Positions 7,847 to 16,507 of a DNA stretch of 64,000 nt are shown here, in pieces. The notes under the pieces are model-generated. The model was given only the letters and a program-made list of their open reading frames with translations, had not been told where the DNA came from and ran no database searches. Positions within the stretch are counted from its first letter, which is position 1, and the number at the start of each line of letters is the position of its first letter. The DNA is taken from assembly GCF_001613085.1 (NCBI RefSeq), contig NZ_BDBR01000015.1:1-64000 (forward strand). Direction: 5' to 3'. The DNA is from Nocardia salmonicida NBRC 13393 (lineage in GTDB: Bacteria; Actinomycetota; Actinomycetes; Mycobacteriales; Mycobacteriaceae). A program made the translations under genes and the position numbers.

Positions 7847-8317
7847 GTGTTCGTAGACGCATCGAGAGGCGTCCTGCTGCAAAGTGAGATCGCTGCCGAC
7901 CTCGCCCACGAGGTGATCGGCACCGTCACTGGCATGCAGGACGACATCGACAGCACCTACAGCCTCCGGCAGCTCGTCGAAGACGCGATCTCGGCCTACG
8001 GCGCAACCCTCGAGGATGCCTACAACCGGGGTGAACCATGGCCTGCTGCAATCAAACTGCGCCGCGGCGGCATCAACCCGAAAGCTCGAGCAGCTGGAGA
8101 CGTTGAGCCGCTGCGATCGTGGATCGCTCCCCACATCCGCGGCCGCTGCTTCGGAACCGTCAACGCCATGAAGGCTCGACACCCCACCTACACCCTCAGG
8201 GACTTCCTCGAAACAGCTCTCAGCGACCACATCGCGGACCTGAAGCGACAGCACGGTCGGAACTGGATCCCCGCCGACCGGCTCCGGCGGGGCCCACCGC
8301 GAAAGCACACGAGCTGA
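7847..8317 (+). CDS. Duplicated centromere-binding-like small protein
   Basis: The GTG start at 7847 has GAGAGG upstream; a TTG at 7832 that overlaps the parA stop is an alternative. The protein (about 156 residues) consists of two similar halves: residues about 24-78 (GTVTGMQ, then YSLRQLVEDAI, then YNRGEPWP, then KLRRG) and about 107-155 (GTVNAMK, then YTLRDFLETAL, then HGRNWIP, then RLRRG). The unit with a Y-T/S-L-R-x-[LF]-[LV]-E-x-A core and a following G/W-P resembles the C-terminal ribbon-helix-helix domain of actinobacterial plasmid centromere-binding proteins (the ParB of Leifsonia plasmid pCXC100 is the model). Two tandem copies in one chain could bind as an internal dimer. Its place directly behind parBA supports a partition role, perhaps as a second DNA-binding component or as autoregulator. 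Confidence 0.55.
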   Translation: MFVDASRGVLLQSEIAADLAHEVIGTVTGMQDDIDSTYSLRQLVEDAISAYGATLEDAYNRGEPWPAAIKLRRGGINPKARAAGDVEPLRSWIAPHIRGRCFGTVNAMKARHPTYTLRDFLETALSDHIADLKRQHGRNWIPADRLRRGPPRKHTS

Positions 8318-8355
8318 AATCCACCCAAATTCCCAGTCGTAGAAGGCATCCGGTG

Positions 8356-9729
8356 ATGACACACCCAACAGATCTGACCAGCGAAACCCCGGCTCAACCC
8401 GACAGCGTCGCCGCACTGGCACAGCAGATAGATCGCGCGCGCGGGCGCGTTGCGATCCAGTCCGACCCCGCGCTCATCGAGATGCTGACCGATGGCGAAC
8501 TGAAGGCCGCGCAAGACGACGCCCAGAAGATCCGGCGCCGCCACCGTAGTCAGCAACGCCGAATCGCCACGGCGACAATCAAAGCCGAAAAGCGTGCCGC
8601 GATGGACCAGCTGCGGGCCGAGGCCGACGAACAGCGCATCCAATCCAAGATCCGAGCGTCCGAGCTTCGCGACCAACTGCGCGCTCAGCGCGCTCTAGCA
8701 GAGCACCAGCGCACCGCGAGTCCTCACGCACAGCTCGCCGACCTCTACACCCACCGGAGTAGGTCGGCGTGGGCTATGGCGGCGGTGGTCATCGCTGCCA
8801 TGGTGATCTCGGCGACGAACGTTCAGCACAATCTGGCCCCGAACACCACCTGGGCCGACCCCAGTTGGTGGACTGCATATTTCATCGAGGCGCTCGTCTC
8901 TGTGTGCTTGGTCGTCCTGATGGTCGGCACACCGAAGGCGGCTCAGTGGGGGATCACAGATGGCCGGGGCAAGGTGATGGCGGCGGAGATCGGCCTTCTC
9001 GTGCTCACGATCCTTCTCAACACGTTTCCGTACATCCGCAACCCGGACCTCTTCGGCTTCGGCACGCACGCCGTGGCACCGACCATGATCGGTGTCGCCA
9101 TCCTCATCCACCACGCGATGAGTCAGCGCTACAGCAAGGCCGTCGCGAAGGCTGCCGGCGAGCTCGACGGTGCCGCCGCCGCGACGAACCATCCGGAAGC
9201 GTCCAAGGTTGCGGGCCATTCCGGGCAAGCGATCGCGGAACACCCCATCGAGACCGCCGTAGTCGAATCGGAGCAGGTCGAGGTTTCGTCTCGACGCCGG
9301 AGTCCCACCTTGCGGACCGCTCGACGGGCTGTGCAACCACGTCGAGTTCCCTACCACCCTGCGCGCCGCAGTCGATCCCTCCAACTCACGCGCCAGGGCG
9401 CAGTGGGGGAGAAGCAGGTCGCCGAGGTCCTGAACCTGCGGGCCGATTCCGAACCGGCCCGGCCGGTCGAGCCTGCTGTCGTCCCGATCATCCGCGAAGT
9501 GGCATCGGCTTCGGGGACAGTTCGCGACTGGACCGAGGTCGCGCAGCGTCTCAGCTCGAGCGCCATCGGGCGGAACCCTGCGGTGGTCGCCGAGATCCTG
9601 CACCTGAGTTTCGACCGAGCGATGAACCCCACACAGGTCGCAGCCCAGGTCGGGATGCGGGAGCGCACCGTCTCGCGAATCGTCGATGACGCCCATCCCT
9701 ACCGTCTGGCATCCGCACTCGCCAGCTAA
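8356..9729 (+). CDS. Membrane protein with coiled coil, four TM helices and C-terminal HTH (DUF2637/SpdB-like)
   Basis: ATG at 8356; 457 residues. Residues about 45-125 are a highly charged Ala/Arg/Gln-rich stretch likely to be coiled coil. Four hydrophobic helices follow at about 138-160, 172-195, 208-228 and 235-255. After a basic linker, the C-terminus (about 425-450) has NPTQVAAQVGMRERTVSRIV, a good helix-turn-helix. The architecture matches actinobacterial plasmid proteins of the DUF2637/Spd type, which are linked to intramycelial spread or membrane anchoring of plasmids in Streptomyces. It is the last gene of the partition operon and is followed by a strong hairpin. Whether it anchors the partition complex to the membrane is an inference. 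Confidence 0.65.
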   Translation: MTHPTDLTSETPAQPDSVAALAQQIDRARGRVAIQSDPALIEMLTDGELKAAQDDAQKIRRRHRSQQRRIATATIKAEKRAAMDQLRAEADEQRIQSKIRASELRDQLRAQRALAEHQRTASPHAQLADLYTHRSRSAWAMAAVVIAAMVISATNVQHNLAPNTTWADPSWWTAYFIEALVSVCLVVLMVGTPKAAQWGITDGRGKVMAAEIGLLVLTILLNTFPYIRNPDLFGFGTHAVAPTMIGVAILIHHAMSQRYSKAVAKAAGELDGAAAATNHPEASKVAGHSGQAIAEHPIETAVVESEQVEVSSRRRSPTLRTARRAVQPRRVPYHPARRSRSLQLTRQGAVGEKQVAEVLNLRADSEPARPVEPAVVPIIREVASASGTVRDWTEVAQRLSSSAIGRNPAVVAEILHLSFDRAMNPTQVAAQVGMRERTVSRIVDDAHPYRLASALAS

Positions 9730-9736
9730 CACTGTG

Positions 9737-9785
9737 CGTCCCCCGACTCCAGATTCCCCGCAGAGGAGTCAGGCGTCGGGGGACG
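9737..9785 (+). terminator. Hairpin terminator after the partition operon
   Basis: An 11-bp perfect inverted repeat CGTCCCCCGAC / GTCGGGGGACG encloses a second stem GACTCC / GGAGTC. There is no long U tract, as is common in actinobacteria. The position 8 bases after the previous stop fits transcription termination. Confidence 0.6.
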
Positions 9786-9848
9786 TGTCATTTATGCAGT
9801 TCAGCCGCCCGATTTGGCCGACAATGAGGCGATAGCCGACGAGCATCT

Positions 9849-12029
9849 TTGGTGGTCGCCCCTGTCAAGTGTTTCTATTCGGGCATGTGCCGCAGCAAAC
9901 ATACGGGCGGCCGCCGATGCCCGAACTGCGGAAGCGTAGCCGCCGCAATGAAGGCCAATGGCAACCGTCGGCTAGGCCGCCTCGCCCGCAAAAAGGTAGT
10001 AGACCACCTCAAGAACGAGGGATTGGTCGAGACCGCTGCCGCGGTCCTAGCCGCGCCGCCCAGCATGCTCCCAGAGCTGATGGCCGGCCTCGGCATCGAT
10101 CCCAAGATCCTCGGCGACACCCCGATGCCGAGCGACCACGCCAATCCGCCCTCGGCGAAACTTCTCATTGCTCTCGCCCAGGCCGAGCGAGACAAACTCG
10201 CAGGCCCGAAGATCACGCCCGCCCAGGCCGCCGTCGAGGCCGCCGAAGTAGCGCTCGCGGCCGCCGAGCAAGAACGCTACGAAGCCCACAAGAAGGTCAA
10301 CAGGCTCCGCAGCCACGCCCGCACCGCAGCCAAGGCTGCCGAAGCCGACCAAGCCGACCAGGCCAAGATGGAAGAGGCAGTCGCCAAGAAGGCCGCTGTC
10401 TACGTCGCCAAGGCTGAATACGCAGAGGCGGTTACGCGGAAAGAGCACGCTGAGGACGACCTCGCGGCCGCCAAATACGGACTGCGCGAAGACCTGGCCA
10501 CCGACGCCGAACGCGACGCGTACCTCGCAACCCTGACTGACGACGATGTCGAGGCGATCGCACGATCGGTCAACCGCAGCCATGCCGCCGACGCCGCAGC
10601 CGCGCTGGGTGAATCCGGCCCTGTAGCCCTGGCCGGGACAGCCCGTGACACCACGGTCTACACGACAGCGAAACTGCCGCTCGAGACCGGCGACGGGGTC
10701 AACATCGTCGAGGGCCGCGTGCTCGATGGTGACACCGCCATCTACCGCCGGTACTCCGGCGACTTCATGGTGCTGCAGAAGAAGGGGGACGCCTACCATC
10801 CGGTGGCCTCGGCGGGCAGCAAACACGACGCCCTGACCAAAGCCAGCAGGATCCCGATCCTGTCACCGATCGCACAGCCCGGCGCCGACGCGGCGCCGAT
10901 GCAGAAGCAGGCCTACGAGACGAAGGCCGACCTCATCCTCGAGCTCGCAGGAAAGGCCGCTAGTGGCAAAGCCACGACCCCTGAAGCGCAGCAGGCCATC
11001 ATCGACGCCGGAATGTCCGAAGCGCAGACCAAGCTCGCCGACTCTGTCGGCGGCGGCCTGGTCCGCGCCGAAGTCTTCGACGGCGCAAAACGCCACAAGC
11101 GCGCCATGCGCGAAAAGGCCGCGAACGAAGCAGGGGAGAAGGCCCGCACGGCAGCGCTGGCGGCCGGCGCGACCAAATCGCAAGCCGATGCTGCCTACGC
11201 CAAGGCCCGCCGCAGCGCGCTCGGAACACCTACCCGCGGTGGCGGCACGATTCCGCACTTCGACCACGGAATCCCACCCGGCACGCTGGGGGAGGAGAAG
11301 TACAAGAATCTCGCGCGCAGCGGAATCCGCGCTTGGGGGAAGGAAACCTCCACCGACTACGCGGTCATCGGCCAGCGCGCGGGAAACCTCGCCGCATGGG
11401 GATTCAACACCAGCGGGGGACAGGTGAAGACCTCCAGCATCAGCACACTGACATCGTCGAACGCCGAATTCGTCCAGAAGGAGCTCACCGGCAAGGAAAG
11501 GTCCGCCCTGAGGACCTATACGGGCGGCAGCTATCGGTCGATCAATGCAGCGATCACCGGCCGCGACTCTTCGCCGGCGCCGAGCGTGAAGTCGACCGTC
11601 GCCCAACTGGAGTCGGCCTTCGACAAATTCGGTGAGAAGAACCCCAACATGACCCCTATGACCGTCATGCGAGGAACGAAGGTTCCCTCAGGATGGAAAG
11701 GCACGACCGACGAGTACCTCGACTCAGCATTCACGGTCGGGGCACGAGTGGAGATCGGCAAGGTCACGAGCTGCTCGACCCGGCAGCAGACGGCCGTCAA
11801 CTTTGCTGGCCACCCGCCCTACATGATGGTGATCCGCACCCGAGACGGCTTGCCAGTGAAGTCGATCAGCCAGTACTCCGGCGAAGACGAAGTCGTGATT
11901 CCACCTGGCGCGAACCTGCGATGCGTCAAGGTCGAGAAGAACGGCGTCGCGGGCCGGCCGACGGTCTACCTCGTCGCAGAAGACCTCGTCGCAGAAGCGG
12001 AAGACCAGACGTACGCGGCCGCCGCATGA
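9849..12029 (+). CDS. Large ADP-ribosyltransferase-like protein
   Basis: The start is uncertain: TTG 9849, GTG 9852 or ATG 9885, none with a good ribosome site. The N-terminus has four Cys (about 8, 14, 24, 27; CFYSGMC and CPNC), suggesting a metal-binding finger. Residues about 120-230 are an Ala/Glu/Lys-rich coiled coil. The C-terminal 170 residues match the R-S-E class of mono-ADP-ribosyltransferases: VMRGTK supplies Arg608, TSCST (640-644) stands for the Ser-Thr-Ser strand, and SGEDEV supplies the ExE pair Glu679 and Glu681. Lines such as KVTSCST, YMMVIRTRDG and EVVIPPGANL follow the order of C3/VIP2-like and phage-borne enzymes. There is no signal peptide, so it would act in the producing cell or be carried by another route. 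Possible roles are plasmid-borne toxin, antiphage effector or host-takeover enzyme; the target is unknown. A small acidic ORF follows. Confidence 0.65.
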   Translation: MVVAPVKCFYSGMCRSKHTGGRRCPNCGSVAAAMKANGNRRLGRLARKKVVDHLKNEGLVETAAAVLAAPPSMLPELMAGLGIDPKILGDTPMPSDHANPPSAKLLIALAQAERDKLAGPKITPAQAAVEAAEVALAAAEQERYEAHKKVNRLRSHARTAAKAAEADQADQAKMEEAVAKKAAVYVAKAEYAEAVTRKEHAEDDLAAAKYGLREDLATDAERDAYLATLTDDDVEAIARSVNRSHAADAAAALGESGPVALAGTARDTTVYTTAKLPLETGDGVNIVEGRVLDGDTAIYRRYSGDFMVLQKKGDAYHPVASAGSKHDALTKASRIPILSPIAQPGADAAPMQKQAYETKADLILELAGKAASGKATTPEAQQAIIDAGMSEAQTKLADSVGGGLVRAEVFDGAKRHKRAMREKAANEAGEKARTAALAAGATKSQADAAYAKARRSALGTPTRGGGTIPHFDHGIPPGTLGEEKYKNLARSGIRAWGKETSTDYAVIGQRAGNLAAWGFNTSGGQVKTSSISTLTSSNAEFVQKELTGKERSALRTYTGGSYRSINAAITGRDSSPAPSVKSTVAQLESAFDKFGEKNPNMTPMTVMRGTKVPSGWKGTTDEYLDSAFTVGARVEIGKVTSCSTRQQTAVNFAGHPPYMMVIRTRDGLPVKSISQYSGEDEVVIPPGANLRCVKVEKNGVAGRPTVYLVAEDLVAEAEDQTYAAAA

Positions 12030-12116
12030 CCCCGACCCTGCTGCATCCTGCGGAAATAGCATGTCCCTGGCCTATCGTGGTCAGCACGGGAATGACGGAA
12101 TGAGAGGACGCTACCC

Positions 12117-12287
12117 ATGGCCGAGCTGAGTGAGGACGAACTCGCTGAGATCCGACTGCGACTCGACGCAGGGATGAGCCCAGAAGCCATCGCCGCGTCA
12201 ATCGCGCGCATGGCCGACCTCGACGAAGAAGACGAAATCGTCATTCGTGATGCCGCCATCGCACTCGCAAGCACCAACCACTCCTGA
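12117..12287 (+). CDS. Small acidic protein, 56 aa
   Basis: ATG at 12117 with GAGAGGAC 8-15 bases upstream. The 56-residue product is strongly acidic (SEDELAEIRLRLDAGMSPEAIAASI, then DLDEEDEIVIRDA) and looks all-helical. Residues about 8-32 could form a short helix-turn-helix-like or UBA-like fold. It lies 87 bases behind the ADP-ribosyltransferase-like gene on the same strand. Small acidic partners in this position are often antitoxins or immunity proteins, but nothing in the sequence proves it. It is short enough to be missed by gene callers. Confidence 0.5.
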   Translation: MAELSEDELAEIRLRLDAGMSPEAIAASIARMADLDEEDEIVIRDAAIALASTNHS

Positions 12288-12431
12288 AGCCAGAACGCCG
12301 TGAGCCTGGGGGTCTGGTGATGAGGCTCCCGGTGCGTAGTGAATCCGCAGGGACATGCCATTTGCAAAGCTCATAGCCCTTTTTCGAGCACGGATGCCAG
12401 TCCGATATCTGTGCTGCGGGGTGGACGAGCA

Positions 12432-12467
12432 GGCAGTGGGCGATTGCGAGGCAGTGGGCGATTGCGA
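12432..12467 (+). repeat. Two tandem copies of an 18-bp unit
   Basis: GGCAGTGGGCGATTGCGA occurs twice without a gap in the 249-base gap between the small acidic ORF and the convergent phosphotransferase gene. It may be a simple duplication. No gene or clear terminator was seen in this gap. Confidence 0.8.
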
Positions 12468-12536
12468 GGCTGCCTAGGATGCGAATCCCGGATTTCGTTC
12501 TCGCGCCCGACCCGCCGATCCGGCTCAACGACGTTT

Positions 12537-13451
12537 CTACCTATATGGCGACCAGCGGGCATTGTCGTTCCGTTGGAAGCTGGTAAAGCGGTGGCGCCAT
12601 TGCTCGTTCAGAGACGGATTGGCGGACAGCACAGGGAGCACGCTCGTAACCAGTTGAAATTCCCGTAGGCGCCTCAGGATCGGGAACCCACTCCATGTGG
12701 TCACGTCTATTCCGTAGGTGTCGACGACCTGCTGATGGAAGTTGGTGGCGTAGTCCATTCGAAGATGCCCTACGGCGACGGGGGTGAGGTCCCATTCGGG
12801 AGGGCCGTGTGCCGCGCCGTCGAAGTCGCAGATGACCGCGCCTGCGCTGCTCTGAATCAGGTTGCCAGTGAAGGCGTCACCGTGAATCGGCCCGGGGGGC
12901 ATCATCGGCTGCATGGATGCCAGGCCCTCGGAGAGCTCCTCGACCGTGTCGAGGAGGAACTGGTGGTCGACGGGGCTGAGGACGTCCTCCTCCTGGATTC
13001 GCTGGGAGATCGCGTGCAGAGGGTTCCACGATGGCAGTGGGTCGGATGGCGGTGGGAGTGCGTGGAGTTGGCGCAGGATCTCGCCGAGCTCGATGCCGTT
13101 GGGCGACGACGTGGTGGGCGAACCGGGAGTGACGGTGTGCCAGAAGGTGATGGTGTGCTCGCCCAGACGGAGCGGTTGTGGGAGGTCGTCGACGAGCCGG
13201 ACCGCTGGGAGGTCATGTAGGGCCAGCCAGCGTGCGACGGTGATGACCTTGGGCACCCGTTGCCGGATGGCGGTCGAGCCTGGAATTCGGACGGTGATCG
13301 GGCTTGCGGTGAGGTTGTAGACCGCGTTGTTGGTGAACTTCGCCAGCGTCGCGCCGTCGGCGTCGAGGCCGACTTCCGTGCAGGCTGACTCCAGGACGGT
13401 GCGGGTCCAGTTTGCTGTTGGGGCAGTATCTTCCGAGGTCGGCTGTGTCAT
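12537..13451 (-). CDS. Aminoglycoside phosphotransferase-fold kinase
   Basis: The start is the ATG at 13451, which overlaps the stop of the upstream regulator gene (ATGA), giving 304 residues. It has the APH/choline-kinase fold landmarks: an N-terminal lobe (NNAVYNL, then VRIPGST), the catalytic loop IHGDAFTGNL with Asp and Asn, and CDFDGAAHGPPEWD supplying the metal-binding Asp. It is predicted to be a soluble kinase that phosphorylates a small hydroxylated or amino compound. Substrate specificity cannot be read from sequence, so drug resistance should not be assumed. Coupling to a helix-turn-helix/TPR regulator recurs at 48600-50827 in this window, suggesting a conserved two-gene module. 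Confidence 0.78.
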   Translation of the reverse strand: MTQPTSEDTAPTANWTRTVLESACTEVGLDADGATLAKFTNNAVYNLTASPITVRIPGSTAIRQRVPKVITVARWLALHDLPAVRLVDDLPQPLRLGEHTITFWHTVTPGSPTTSSPNGIELGEILRQLHALPPPSDPLPSWNPLHAISQRIQEEDVLSPVDHQFLLDTVEELSEGLASMQPMMPPGPIHGDAFTGNLIQSSAGAVICDFDGAAHGPPEWDLTPVAVGHLRMDYATNFHQQVVDTYGIDVTTWSGFPILRRLREFQLVTSVLPVLSANPSLNEQWRHRFTSFQRNDNARWSPYR

Positions 13452-14884
13452 ACCGACTCCTGCAACGTACGAATGGACTGGGCCAACTCGTGGAGGTCCG
13501 GTTCCCGTGCGGGTTCTAGGGCGAGGTCTTGTAGTGGTTTGAGTCGGTGGATGGTGCGCACGGACCGCACTGTAGATGCCGCGGTGACTGCTTGTCGTCC
13601 GGCCTGTAGGCCGAGCTCGGTCGCTCCGATGCGCAGATAGGCGCATCCCAGGGCTGTGGATTCAAAGCATCGACTTCGGGTCATCTCGGGCCCGCGCATG
13701 CTGATGGCGCGTGTGAGGTGGTCGATGCCGACCTGCATGTCGGCCGGTGTTGGCGAGGGTTGGGCGGTGAGCGCGACGCCGATCGAGGCGTTGAGGTCGG
13801 CGTCGCCGAAGAATTGGATCCAGGCTTGGACATTGTCGGGGGTGGAGCGGGTGAATTCGTCCTGGGCTCGGCCGAGGGATCGCTGCATCTGTGCGCGGTC
13901 GTCGAGCAGTGCGTAGGCCCATGCCTCGTTGGCGCACAGCATGGCCACGGTCAGCGGGCAGCCGGCGTTCTGTGCCTCCAGTTGGCCGAGCTGGAAGAAC
14001 TTCAGCGCAACTCGATACATCGCCGGATCGGGCTTGTTGCTGTGGCTCGTCTCGCCGCCGCGGTGCAGGTGCAGGCGCCCGGCGCGGTAGAGCACGTTGG
14101 CGGCGAGGGAGTGATCGCCGACCTTGTGCGCGATCGTGTGGGCACGCTTGAAGTGCTTGCGGGCCGATCGGTAGAGCCCGAGGTCGAAGCTGGTCCACGC
14201 GGCGAGATTGTGCATGTCAGCCAGCGCTGAGCGCAGCTGCCGGTGGGTGGCTTCGGTACCGGAGGAGTTGAGCAGTTGCTGTGACCAGCGGACCTGGGCC
14301 GCGATGGCGTCGCGACAAGCCCCACCGCCGAACCGATAGTCCAGGGTGCGCATGGCCGCGGTCAGCGAGGTCATGCGCGCGATGTCGGTGCTCCCGATGC
14401 TCTCGGGCGCCGGCGCGGGCTCTGCGTCCGCATCGAGGGGTTGCCACCAGATGGCCGCGGTGTCGTCGTCGGTGCCCATCGTGACGTTGGCTGCGTGGGA
14501 CAGCAGTTGCTTGATTTCCTCGCGCTCGGTGGCATCTGCGGTGCAGGCCGCAGCCGCCTGGTCGAGGCTGTAGGAGAGCGGATCGTCGAACGCCAAACCC
14601 ATGTAGCCGCGCGGGACGCCGAGCCCGTCGGCGATCCGCACGAGGACGTCCCAGGCTTGGATCCGTCGGCCCTTGCGGATCACCTCGTAGACCTCGGACT
14701 GGTACAAGCCAGTCATCCGCGCGATCTGACGTTGGCCGATTCCGCTGCGCTGCAGCAGGTCGAACACCACCTTGAGATCGCGGGCAGCCAGGGCGCGGCG
14801 CATCTGCGGGGATTCCCAGGTCGCCGCCGCGACTTCACTTCGCTGTGGACTCAACGCGAGTGCTCCATCCTGATCGGTGGCCAC
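13448..14884 (-). CDS. XRE-type transcriptional regulator with TPR-like C-terminal region
   Basis: GTG start at 14884; 478 residues. Residues about 30-95 contain an XRE helix-turn-helix (GIGQRQIARMTGLYQSEVYE, then VLVRIADGLGVPRG). The rest is a run of helical repeats (about 160-470), similar to TPR-type sensor regions in actinobacterial regulators, with LAAWTSFDLGLYRSARKHF as a clear example. Such proteins usually sense a peptide or small molecule through the repeats. It shares an ATGA overlap with the kinase downstream. The promoter should lie in the 14885-15142 gap, which also faces the start of the sugar operon, so the regulator may control that operon; this is inference from position. Confidence 0.78.
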   Translation of the reverse strand: MATDQDGALALSPQRSEVAAATWESPQMRRALAARDLKVVFDLLQRSGIGQRQIARMTGLYQSEVYEVIRKGRRIQAWDVLVRIADGLGVPRGYMGLAFDDPLSYSLDQAAAACTADATEREEIKQLLSHAANVTMGTDDDTAAIWWQPLDADAEPAPAPESIGSTDIARMTSLTAAMRTLDYRFGGGACRDAIAAQVRWSQQLLNSSGTEATHRQLRSALADMHNLAAWTSFDLGLYRSARKHFKRAHTIAHKVGDHSLAANVLYRAGRLHLHRGGETSHSNKPDPAMYRVALKFFQLGQLEAQNAGCPLTVAMLCANEAWAYALLDDRAQMQRSLGRAQDEFTRSTPDNVQAWIQFFGDADLNASIGVALTAQPSPTPADMQVGIDHLTRAISMRGPEMTRSRCFESTALGCAYLRIGATELGLQAGRQAVTAASTVRSVRTIHRLKPLQDLALEPAREPDLHELAQSIRTLQESV

Positions 14885-15142
14885 CTGATCTCGACCACGT
14901 TCCCAGGTCCTCGGTCATATCTCCGGGAAATGCTCGGCACCAACGAAATTGACTAGTGCCGCCTGTCATCGAAGTGACGAGTCGAGCAGACCGGCGCCGC
15001 CGCTTACCTGCACCGGGCCAGCAGGTGAATCCTCGATGAACTAGCGAAAGCCACGGCTGGTCAAGACGTTTCGCGGAGCATCGGTGGGAGCCGAGTGCAT
15101 GCGGTGACGGTGTGGTCAACCGCGTCGGGAAGGTGGCAATCC

Positions 15143-16507
15143 ATGGTCCAGATCGTCTCGTGCACGCAACCAGAAACCGGTGAAATGGAGACCGATCCAG
15201 GAAAGCTCGCCGCGCCCGATCATAGCCAGCCAGAAGCGGGAGTTGCTGTGCGGCCCTTGCGGGTTGTGGTGGTAGGGCAGGGCTACGTCGGGCTGCCGCT
15301 GGCGCTGCATGCCGCCGATGTCGGCCACCACGTAATCGGCTTCGACACCGACCGAGCCAAGGTCGAGAACCTGAAATCGGGCCGCTCGCCGATCGAGGAC
15401 ATCGCCGACAACGCACTGGAATCAGCCCTGAGCAGCGGACGCTACAGGCCGTCATCGCGTCCGCGGGATCTGGTCGGCTTCGACATCGCGGTGATCGCCG
15501 TACCCACACCGCTGACAGACGGAGCACCTGATCTGTCCTTCGTCCGGAGCGCCGGGCATCTGGTGGGTGTCCACCTGCGTGCAGGCGCGCTCGTGGTGTT
15601 GGAGTCCACGAGCTACCCAGGCACCACTCAGATCCTGGGTGATGTGCTCGAGTCAGCGTCGGGCTTGAAGCGCGGAGTCGATTTCGGGTTGGGCTTCAGC
15701 CCCGAACGCATCGATCCGGGCAATCGGCACTGGACGGTAGCCACGACACCCAAAATCGTCTCCGGCATCGACGCAGTCTCGCTGGCCCGGGTCGCCGAGT
15801 TCTACAGCGGCCTGGTCGATCGGGTCGTGCTGGTGGACCGGTGCGAGGAAGCCGAGCTGGCCAAGCTGCTGGAGAACACCTTCCGGGCCGTGAACATCGC
15901 CGTGGTCAACGAGCTGGCCGAGATCGCTCGCCGGGCCGGTGTCGACTTCCGACGGGCGCTGGCCGCGGCAGCGACCAAGCCGTTCGGGTTCATGGCCTTC
16001 GATCCCGGCCCCGGCATCGGCGGGCACTGCCTGCCGGTCGATCCGATCTACCTGTCCTGGTGGGCCGCTCAGCACGGCGGTAGCCGGTCCGCGCTGATCG
16101 ACCTGGCCGCTCAGATCAACAACAGTCGACCCGGCCAGGTCGTCGACCGGCTCACGCACACACTGCGCGCCCGCGACCGTGACCTGGCCGGTGCGCAGAT
16201 CCTGCTGCTGGGGCTGGCCTACAAGCCGGGCAGCGGGGACATCCGCGAATCTCCCGCCATCGAGGTCGCCCGGTTGCTCACCGCGCGCGGAGCCCGCGTT
16301 GTGGCGTGCGACCCGTTCGTAGGGGACAGCGCGGCGGCGGGGATCGCCGTGACCGACGACGTGGGCCTCGAGCTGGCAGCTGCGGACGCGGTGGTGGTGC
16401 TGACCGACCACGATTGCTTCGACTACGACCAGATCGCCGCGGAGGCGGCGTTCGTGCTGGACTGCCGCGGCCGCCTGGCCGCGGGTGCGACCGTGGAGCA
16501 GCTGTGA
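15143..16507 (+). CDS. UDP-sugar 6-dehydrogenase (WecC/TviB/WbpA-like)
   Basis: This NAD-dependent enzyme oxidises C6 of a UDP-hexose or UDP-HexNAc to the uronic acid. The ATG at 15143 is chosen for GGAAGG upstream; ATG 15185 and GTG 15095 are alternatives. The Rossmann loop VVGQGYVGLPLA is at about 43-54, the substrate-linking STSYPGTT region near 155, FSPERIDPG near 190, and the catalytic Cys296 in GIGGHCLPVDP. The C-terminal domain keeps GLAYKPGSGDIRESPA. The sequence style is that of UDP-N-acetyl-mannosamine or N-acetyl-glucosamine dehydrogenases rather than UDP-glucose dehydrogenase, but this is not certain. It opens a chain of genes that overlap by a few bases, so it is probably co-transcribed through 22462 or further. 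Confidence 0.88.
   Translation: MVQIVSCTQPETGEMETDPGKLAAPDHSQPEAGVAVRPLRVVVVGQGYVGLPLALHAADVGHHVIGFDTDRAKVENLKSGRSPIEDIADNALESALSSGRYRPSSRPRDLVGFDIAVIAVPTPLTDGAPDLSFVRSAGHLVGVHLRAGALVVLESTSYPGTTQILGDVLESASGLKRGVDFGLGFSPERIDPGNRHWTVATTPKIVSGIDAVSLARVAEFYSGLVDRVVLVDRCEEAELAKLLENTFRAVNIAVVNELAEIARRAGVDFRRALAAAATKPFGFMAFDPGPGIGGHCLPVDPIYLSWWAAQHGGSRSALIDLAAQINNSRPGQVVDRLTHTLRARDRDLAGAQILLLGLAYKPGSGDIRESPAIEVARLLTARGARVVACDPFVGDSAAAGIAVTDDVGLELAAADAVVVLTDHDCFDYDQIAAEAAFVLDCRGRLAAGATVEQL

Noticed and set aside
12432..12467. Tandem 18-bp repeat as a possible CRISPR or iteron array
   Set aside because: Only two copies, directly adjacent, no spacers, no cas or rep gene next to it; kept only as a simple repeat.
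12537..13451. Calling the phosphotransferase an antibiotic-resistance gene
   Set aside because: APH-fold kinases have many substrates and the sequence is not recognisably a known resistance enzyme; the same caution was applied at 24599 and 49910.
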